Below, piece by piece: positions 56,520 to 64,000 of a DNA stretch of 64,000 nucleotides. The DNA is from Selaginella moellendorffii. Its lineage: Eukaryota > Streptophyta > Lycopodiopsida > Selaginellales > Selaginellaceae. Made by a program: the position numbers and the translations under genes. The stretch's first letter is position 1, and the number at the start of each line of letters is the position of its first letter. Under the pieces are notes generated by a model. The model was not told where the DNA came from, did not search any database, and worked only from the letters and a program-made list of their open reading frames with translations. The stretch lies in NCBI RefSeq assembly GCF_000143415.4, contig NW_003314371.1, positions 269,031 to 333,030 on the forward strand, in the 5' to 3' direction.

Positions 56520-59500
56520 CTAGACGTCATGCCGAACCTCATAAACTTGCGGTCCAACTTGCCGCAACACCCGATATGGTCCTTTCCACTGCGCAAGGAG
56601 CCCCTTAGATAAACCACGTACCGTAAGATGGGGAAAACGGACTAACACCAAATCATCCACTTTGTACTTTGCAGGTGGACGATGATGGGAGTTGTAGCAC
56701 CGTTGTTGTCCCACTTGTATGCGGCCTAAGTGTTCGGCAGACTCTGCTCGAACAAGTGGAAGAATGCTCGTCAAATATTGATCCCATAACCTAGCATCAG
56801 GAGCTCATGGCAATCGCGAAGGTAAACCCAGCTCCGTTGGTAATATTGGATCATGACCATATAAAAGTTTATATGGTGAAGCACCAACAAAACTCTACAC
56901 CCCTGTGACATAGGCATACCAAAGAGACGGCAAATAACCATCCCAATCCGAATGCTGAAAGTTCGACTACTTTGCAATCATCCCTTTGAATGTCCGAACG
57001 AGCCGTTCCACCAGACCGTCTGATTGTGGATGATAAACACTTATAAAAGTGTGGCGTATCCCCAACTGAGACATCAAAACATGAAATACCTCAGCCATAA
57101 ATGCAAGACCATTATCCAAAAGAATCCGCTCTGGACAAGAATGTTGGAACACCACTTGATTGAGGAGAAAGTATCCAACAGCAGTTGCAGAGGCGCTAGC
57201 AAGAGCACCAACTTCCACCCAACGAGTCAAGTAGTCAGAAGCAATAATAACATATTCATTGCTAGCAGTCGACCGTGGAAAAGGTCCCATAAAATCAAAT
57301 GCCACCAACTCAAACGGACGGGAAATTGCAATTGACTCAAACCGTCCTTCCGTAGCACAAAGGGGAGTATTACGTGCTTGGCACCAAACGTAGCTACGCA
57401 CATACTGGATAACATCATGTCGCATCTTTGGCCAATAGAAAGACCTACGCAGCTTCTCGGTCACACGACGATGTCCCATATACCCACCTAAAATAGGAGA
57501 ATCATGGTAGGCATGGAGAAACTGCAGAATAAAGATAGAAGGTACCACCAGTCGTGAATGATCATTAGGATCCGTCCTCACAAAATAAAGAAGGCCATCT
57601 TCAAGGCGATATTGAGAATGTAAATGCCGGAAAAGCAAGTCATCAGCAAGTGATGCAGGATCCTCAAACGCATCTCGAAGCCTTCGAATCCACAGCTCAA
57701 TCTTTTGAGCCTCGCGAACCTCATCAAGAGAAGGTAGATCTTGCTCTGTGCCTTGTGGACACTGAACATCAAGTATAGCAACCACCAACGGCACAGAATC
57801 CTCATTTAGAAAATCCACAGATGCTGGAACAACAGGCTCATCAGAAACAAGATAAAAGAGTGGAGAAGGAAGAGGAGCTCGAGAAAGGGCATCAGCATCA
57901 GCCATAGAACTCTTTGGGCGATGAACAACATCAAAATCATATATCTGAAGCTTTAAAGCCCACTGAGCAGTACGACCAACCAAGTTCTTCTGCTTCAATA
58001 ATGAAATAACGGCAGCATGGTCACCTTCAAGTAACGTCTGAGAACCATGTAGATATGCATGAAGTTTCTCGAAACCCCAAACTGCCGCTAAACACTCCTT
58101 CTTTGTCGTGGAGTAGTTCACCTCCGCTAGTTGTAACATACGGCTTATATATGCAATGGGATGATGCTAACCAAGCACACTTAGGCTCTCTTGCATTAAC
58201 ACAACTCCAAGACGAATATCAGAAGCATCAACGCGCAAAATAAAAAGTCGAGTGTAGTCAGGATATGCCAAAACCGGAGGAGTCATCAACAGCTCTTTGA
58301 GATCCATAAACACCTGCTCACAATCGGAAGACCAGATGAAAGATGACGTTGATGACTTCGGCAATGCTCACAACGGTGCAGTGCGATCAGAAAGATGATC
58401 CACAAAACGACCAAGATATTGCACCTTGCCCAGGAAGCACTGCACATCATTCACACACTTCGGAGTAGGGAACTTTAGAACGGCTACGAGTTTGTCAGGA
58501 TCAACTTGTAAACCCTCACGAGAAATACGGTACCCAAGATAAGTTGTGTCTTTGGACCTAAACACACACTTCGACCGCTTCAGCTTTAAACCAACATCCC
58601 GTAACCAATCCAACACTTTACACACATCACGAATGTGCTCTGCCCACGTCCCCTCCGAGTGAATCAAGACATCATTAATGAAGTCAGCAGTCACCTCTGG
58701 CATATCACAAAGAATTTCGTCCATCATCCGCTGGAAAGTTGCTGGAGCATTGTTCAAACCAAACGGCATCACCAAGAACTCGTTCAAACCAAACGGTGTA
58801 CGAAAATCAGTCTTAGGAATATCTTCGTTGGCCATCGGTACTTGCCAGTACCCAGAAGCAAGATCTAGCTTGGTGAACCAACGACTTCGCCCCAGACGAT
58901 CCAAAAAATCAACAGTGTGAAGAAGAGGGTACACATCTGGGATCGTCACTTCATTTAACAGACAATAGTCGATGTAGAAACGAATACTCCCATCAGGCTT
59001 TGTCACAAGATGAGGTTCACATGCCCAAGGACTCTGCGACTTCCGAATAACACCCTTCTCCAACATGTCCTTGATGTTTGCATATAAAATCTTGATCTCC
59101 TTGGGTGACCGACAATGAACAAGAACCTTGATTGGATGAGCATCCCCGGCTGGAATGGGATGACGTGTGGCAATCTTGGCCCCAGACGATAGGTCAAATT
59201 CAAAGAAATCAAAATACTCCTTCATGAGCTGGTCAATAGCTGCAACACAAAGATCATCAGAGGGATCGGAAAAGGGAAGAGCAGAACAAGATGGAAACAC
59301 AAGAGGAAATAGTGGGGGAACAAAAGTAATGGAAGCAGAGGTAGAAGTAAAAGGACGAAGAGGTATGGAAATGAGAGGAATGAATGAAACATGAGGAAGT
59401 ATGAAACAAGGGGGAGAAGCCTGAAAGTCACACTTGGCATGATTGCGCTGCAACCAATCCATACCAAGAATGAGGTCAAAAGCTTGACTCAGCACTACCT

Positions 59501-59810
59501 GCAACGACTGCAACTCAAGCTCGAGATCGCCCACATGCACAACCAGGTCCGCCTCATCTCGTGCACATGCATGGGTACGGCCGTTGCCATAAAGAATGAA
59601 AACTGGATCCGCCGCACGACGCAAGTGTAGACGACAACGTGTAGCAACAGGTCGAGCAATAGAAGATAAACTCGAACCTATATCAACCAACACAGAAAGA
59701 AGAATAGGAGACCTTGTGTTATAAAAATGAGCTTGGAAAGTAAACACTGGATGAACCGGTGCCGAGTGAACCCCTTGATGATACTCCCGAAAGAAAGATG
59801 GAGGGGTCAC
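56520..59810 (-). pseudogene. pol of gypsy element 2 (protease, RT, RNase H, integrase)
   Basis: From 59810: aspartic protease with VDIGSS in place of VDTGSS and FDLILGMDWL; RT with KLDLASGYWQVPM, FGLNNAPATFQRMMD and an active-site box reading FIND instead of Y/F-x-DD; then stops and frame changes near 58,365 and 58,140. RNase H (DVVHRPKSSMADADALSR) and integrase (HHCC-like zinc region, AFDFMGP, LLDNG, LVERL, giving D, D, E) continue to about 56,967. A shifted integrase tail (DLVLVRFPHL...LAQWKGPYRV) ends at 56,520. The element cannot encode an active polyprotein. Confidence 0.85.
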
Positions 59811-59814
59811 TAAC

Positions 59815-60768
59815 TTATTCGCGCAAGGTCCCTCCGTTACTCGCGCGACTCCTCATTTCCCGGATGCACCTCGGTATCCAAACCTTCCACCGCAGCAGCA
59901 CCAACGGGACGTTGCTGACGCCAAGGTCTCCACCCAAGAAAGGGAGGTCGCCAATTCGGAAAGCGCCAACAACACCAATAAGTATGACCAACTTCATCAC
60001 ATGCCCAACAACAAACATCACGGCCACGACTATGTCCTCGCCCATGTCCTTGGACTCGAGTAGAGCAGCATCAACCTTCATTGGAACAGGACCATCACTC
60101 ATAGGAAGGGGAGCGGAAGGATGTGTAGTGAGATGTGGAAGAGGCGACGTCTCATAACGTTGTGCCAAGCGAAGAGCATCGTCAAAGGTGGCAGGAGCAA
60201 GTGCATGCACAAGTCCGACAAGATCTTGATGAAGTGCTAGCCACAACGTTCCTAGCTTGATCCGCTCCGACATATTAGGCTCCGCACGAAGCAAAAGACT
60301 TCGGAAACGAACACCAAATTGCATCACCGACTTAGATGACCCTTGGCGAAGACGATGCAATTGTTGGAAGGCATCATCACAATCGTCGGCGTGTCCGAAG
60401 GCGCATTTGAAGACGTCCGGAAGAACACTCCAATCGCCACGAGTGGCTGTGCTCAATCCATTGTACCACTGCAACGCTGTCCCTTGGAGACATGTAGGGA
60501 ACTCACACAAACGTCAAGCATCATCCCAAGAATGATATGTGGCAATTATCGTGAAGTGATCGAACCAATGGTACACATCATCCCTAGGATTCCCACGAAA
60601 GAACTCCGGCCGAACGCGAGGATTGGCACCAAGAGCAGGAGGAGTTGGACCACATGCCGTGAATGTTGCCATCAATTGAGTTTGGTTGTTCAATTGCAAG
60701 TGCATAGCATCAAGCAATTGAACCAACTGCTGCTTTAGAGTCAAAGGAGGAGATTGCGGATCGACCAT
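59815..60768 (-). pseudogene. gag of gypsy element 2
   Basis: Two in-frame pieces, 60768-60514 and 60510-59815, separated by one TGA (DDA*RLCEF), which looks like a CGA-to-TGA change. Retrotransposon-gag features are seen: RVRPEFFRGNPRDDVYHWFD, ALQWYNGL, FGVRFRSLLLRAEP. A Cys/His zinc-knuckle-like stretch lies near 60.0 kb in a shifted frame. It would form the particle coat and bind element RNA; it is broken. Confidence 0.82.
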
Positions 60769-61001
60769 AAAGATAAACGAAAAAGAAAGAGCAAAAAAAG
60801 AGAAATGACAAAAAACTGGAAAGAAATGGTAGATCTAGACAATGCAAAAAGCTAGATCTAAACCAAAATCTTGAAAGGAAAGAACAAAAAAAAAGAAATG
60901 GAAAAAGTTAGATTTAAACGATGCAAAAGCTAGATCTAAATTGAAATCCCAAATCCAAACACTCCCTAGGGACAATCAAAGGTGCCCCTCATCTTCACTA
61001 A

Positions 61002-61176
61002 TGTGAGTGCATGGAATATGGAAAGGGAATACAGAAATGTGTATATCAATTAGCCCAAAAACCCTAGTTTATATACAGGAGCGAGTGGTCCAGATTGAAA
61101 CCAATCTGACAGCTACCAAAATCCCACTACGCTAATATTAGTATACGGCATCGTAACCGTACACTTGGCCCTCACA
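61002..61176 (-). repeat. 5' LTR of gypsy element 2
   Basis: 175 bp with intact TGTGAG/CTCACA ends. The internal primer site next to it does not match initiator tRNA-Met, so another tRNA is probably used. Confidence 0.88.
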
Positions 61177-61360
61177 TCTAATTAAATATGTATTTATGCC
61201 TAATACAAATATCTTCAATACCAATAAATATTTAACCTATTCTAATTCATATAAAATATATTTTAAAACTTTTTGAATTGGTTTTTATAATCGTGGCCAA
61301 TCTTGCCCAACTCAAAAACCTAGAGCTGTTACTATACTCCTATATTTCCAACTCAAAGAA

Positions 61361-61420
61361 CACGATGAAGTGGCGTGGATGGCGCTCATCACTGGGTTTG
61401 CGCGGCAGAAAGATTGCAAG
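61361..61420 (+). pseudogene. PPR fragment
   Basis: Copy of the motif at 48,983 (DEVAWMALITGFARQKDCK), lying in the same relation to the 3' end of CRK copy D. Confidence 0.5.
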
Positions 61421-61583
61421 AGTGCAAGCTATGGCATGAAGGTTTACACGATGGTTTAAGAGAAACTCTAGTAAAATGTGTTCGCCCAGCTTCAGCGTAC
61501 CTTTCTTCTTTATTTCCTCGGCTTGAGACGACTTGGACAAGATCTTAAAGTCGGCAGAGTCCAAAAACTTCCAACACTTTTGC

Positions 61584-63598
61584 TCAACGCGGCATGTCCA
61601 TGGAATTCAAGTAATCGCTACTTGTACTCGTTGAGGAGCTCATTACCTGGCCAAAGTGAAAGGGAGCTTGAGTGGGAAGAGCGCCAATCTCGAGATATCC
61701 CAGCAACATGGCCACAACGTCACTCATTGTTGGTCGAGCTTCCTCATGTTCTTGCGTACACAGCATGGCAACACGGAGCAGCCTAGAAACCTCGTCCACC
61801 GCGTAGTCACCGCCCAGCCTCTTGTCAATGCATTCGCTCATCCTGTTTGCCATGACAAGTTTCCAAGACTGCAGCCATGACAGCATTGGTTATCGGTTCT
61901 AATTTGATCGACTTACCAGTTGAAGTAAGAGCTCTTCTTCGGCTGGCAATGCCGGATCCACGCACTTTCTGCCGCTGGCGATCTCCAGGACGAGGATTCC
62001 ATAGCTGAAGACATCGGCTTTGGCCGTCAATCGCCCTCGACTTGTGTACTCGGGTGCCATGTATCCACTAGAAGAATGGCGTGAGTTTCGTCCAGACTGT
62101 GGAAGGAAGAGGAGATCAAACTTACAGTGTGCCGGCCACCTTTGTGCTCGTGAAGCCGAAGCCTTTGTCCAAGTCGAAGAGCTTTGATATCCCAAAGTCG
62201 GAGATCTTTGGCTGCAGCTTGTCGTCCAAGAGGATGTTGCTGGCTTTGATGTCTCTGTGGATAACCTGGACATGGGACTCCTCGTGCAAGTAAGCAAGAC
62301 CACGAGCTATCCCAATGGCGATTTGAAAGCGTGACTGCCAGTCAAGGAACGCATTTGATTCAGAACCTGCGGATAAAGCTTATCGTTAGAAAGAATGGAG
62401 AGAAACAAGGATTATTACTGAAGAGTGCTCGGTCAAGGCTGCCTTTGTTGAGGAACTCGTAGACGAGCAGCCTTTCATCTGCCTCAACACAATAGCCTTT
62501 GAGCCTTACAAGATTTCGGTGCTGAATTCCCGTGATAATGGTGATCTCGTTCACGAACTCTCTTTTGCCTTGGTTAGACTGCAAGGAGAGCTTCTTCACT
62601 GCTACTTGCGAGCCATTGTTTAAGGTGGCCTACAAGAAACAGGATAGTTCTAGGCGTGCAACTTCACAGAATAAAGAACTAACCTTGTAAACAGTTCCAA
62701 ATCCACCTTGTCCAAGCTTGTTCCTCTTGCTGAAGCTATCAGTGGCTAGAGACAAATCCTGGTACGTGAACACAACAGGACCCTCAATGCTTCCTGTTGT
62801 CAACGAAGCAAACCACGTCAAAAACGGGAAGAACACTCGAGAGAAAACAACACTTACTTTGGATGTCGGCATCGTCTCCACGCCTGTGGCGCCCAACCAA
62901 CTTGGTATGCATCCTCCATCTCCATATGGCAAAGCCAGCAACACCCAAGAGCAAACAAAGCCCCACTGCTCCTCCCACGAGTCCCCATCGCCACACTAGA
63001 GCTCTATTGTCTCTAGAAGAGGAACTGGATGCTTGAGCCGGAGGAGAAGAACTTAACGGAGGTATTGGAGCTGGCGCAGGAGCTGAAACATTTGGACCCA
63101 GCACCCCCAAGACACCTAAATTTCTCATGTGAGATGCATCCTCCCTTATAGAAACTTACTCATATTGACCAGCTCGGCAGTAAAGTTGTAGTTCTCGAAT
63201 CTCAAGCGGCAGCGATTGGAGGTGTCGTTGGTCCAAAGCACGCCACCCACGGCAAGAGGAGCCACTTGCCGGAACTCATTGTAGGTCTGCTGGATGCACG
63301 AGGCGCAGTTTGTCTGATCCGACATGTTGTAGCAGCCAGTGTGGCCGTAAGCGGTGTCGGGGAAATCGCCATAGCCAAGGCATGACGCGAATCCATTGGG
63401 AGGATTGTGTTCGTAGAGGAACTGCATGACCGTCTCCACATTCTTCTGGAACTGGCTCCCTTGGGTGGTCTTGCGGGTGTTGTAAGCCGCGACACCAGGT
63501 CTGGCGTCGCTTCTTCGCTCGTCGGGTGGAATGCCTTGCGCTGCCGAGCGATCGAGCAAGAACAGGGGGATCATCCATAGCAAGCTCAAGAGCGCCAT
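61584..63598 (-). CDS. Cysteine-rich receptor-like kinase (DUF26 RLK), copy D
   Basis: Signal peptide ([21 protein letters not shown]), one DUF26 domain ([13 protein letters not shown], then [11 protein letters not shown]), a Pro/Ser linker starting VLGVLGPN, a TM helix ([21 protein letters not shown]) and a basic [14 protein letters not shown] stretch. The kinase has [37 protein letters not shown] and GYMAPEY, and the C-terminus is identical to copy C. All catalytic residues are intact. The ectodomain, TM and first kinase exon differ clearly from copy C, whereas the later kinase exons, their introns and the 3' flank (about 61,285-62,640) are almost identical. It is probably an active plasma-membrane kinase. 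Start chosen at the ATG that begins the signal peptide. Confidence 0.9.
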
Positions 63599-63708
63599 TG
63601 CCGTGCTTCACGCGGCTGAGCCAAAGAGAGTATGTCAAGTCCAAAGCTGGTCAAGTCACACTCTAGCTGGTCAAAGTCATGCTTATCACATCGTTTTCAG
63701 CTTTTTTC

Positions 63709-63711
<3 letters not shown>

Positions 63712-63752
<41 letters not shown>
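63712..63752. repeat. (GA)n microsatellite upstream of CRK copy D
   Basis: About 20 GA units, roughly 115 bp upstream of the CRK start codon, so within its promoter or 5' UTR. GA/CT repeats in this position can bind BBR/BPC GAGA-binding factors in plants. The remaining 250 bp to the window end hold no gene that I can support. Confidence 0.9.
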
Positions 63753-63754
<2 letters not shown>

Positions 63755-64000
63755 CAAGAAGCAAAGATTGCAAGGAAGCTCGATTACCTTTAGTTATATA
63801 AGTACACAGCAAAGTATAAAAATTCCCAGTGCATATCCCGGGTAGCATCACAAAAGGTGCCCGAATTTTTTCCCATCTTATAAAAAATATCAGCCTCCTC
63901 TCCCTCCACCGCCATAGCCTTTTTCTGCCACTTTGTACACCGAAACCTGTAATTTTCGTAGTCCTCACGTACACACCATAAACCACACGAGATCATCAGC

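Larger units (their letters stand above)
56167..61176 (-). mobile_element. Ty3/gypsy LTR retrotransposon (element 2), non-functional
   Basis: LTRs of about 175 bp (56167-56340 and 61002-61176) with TGTGAG...CTCACA ends in the better copy, gag and pol in order on the minus strand, and a purine-rich tract next to the 56-kb LTR (56341-56357 on the complement), which fixes the orientation. Order gag, protease, RT, RNase H, integrase, as in Ty3/gypsy. The LTRs differ at around 15 of 175 positions by eye, so the insertion is not recent. I could not find a clear 5-bp target duplication. Inactivating changes are listed under gag and pol. Confidence 0.9.

Noticed and set aside
56160-61185. 5-bp target-site duplication for gypsy element 2
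   Set aside because: Flanks 'ttgtaa' and 'tctaat' are only loosely similar; outer LTR bases have mutated, so no TSD is claimed.

Overview
The window looks like nuclear DNA of a land plant, most probably a lycophyte such as Selaginella. This is inferred from plant-only gene families (DUF26 receptor kinases, PLS-class PPR, UGT, peroxisomal MDAR), many spliced genes with very short introns (48-80 nt), cytosolic tRNA genes and plant LTR retrotransposons primed by initiator tRNA-Met. No database search was possible.

Region 1 (1-24.2 kb) is gene-dense: a 5'-partial ubiquitin-activating enzyme E1 (-), a small membrane-anchored LEA_2/NHL-like protein (+), a TMD0-less ABCC transporter (+), an adenylate-kinase-like domain fused to a CaMKII association domain (+), a UDP-glycosyltransferase (+), a 3-4 kb AT-rich gene-poor island, a PLS-class PPR gene (+), tRNA-Val(CAC), a secreted DUF26 protein (+), a possible small Cys-containing protein (-), a plastid-targeted membrane protein (-), tRNA-Glu(CTC), a TauD-like dioxygenase (+) and a peroxisomal-membrane monodehydroascorbate reductase (+).

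Region 2 (24.3-51.3 kb) is an immune-type cluster, all on the minus strand. In the direction of transcription the repeated unit is CRK receptor kinase -> EDS1/PAD4/SAG101-family lipase-like gene -> TIR-NB-ARC-LRR gene. Unit 1 spans 24.3-38.1 kb and carries a decayed Ty3/gypsy element, itself hit by a TRIM element. Unit 2 spans 38.1-46.9 kb and carries a LINE reverse-transcriptase relic. Both TIR-NLR copies are broken. Both EDS1-like copies share the same in-frame stop in the EP domain. The two CRK copies are intact. A CRK pseudogene and another intact CRK follow.

Region 3 (51.3-64 kb) is repeat-rich: a decayed LTR element with a tRNA-iMet primer site, a long near-perfect hairpin, a better preserved Ty3/gypsy element, then a fourth intact CRK whose kinase half is almost identical to that of the third.

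The most interesting content is the physical linkage of TIR-NLR and EDS1-family genes in what looks like a non-seed plant, and the AK-like/CaMKII-hub fusion. In seed plants TIR-NLRs signal through EDS1-family dimers, so linkage of the two families here suggests, but does not prove, a shared pathway.
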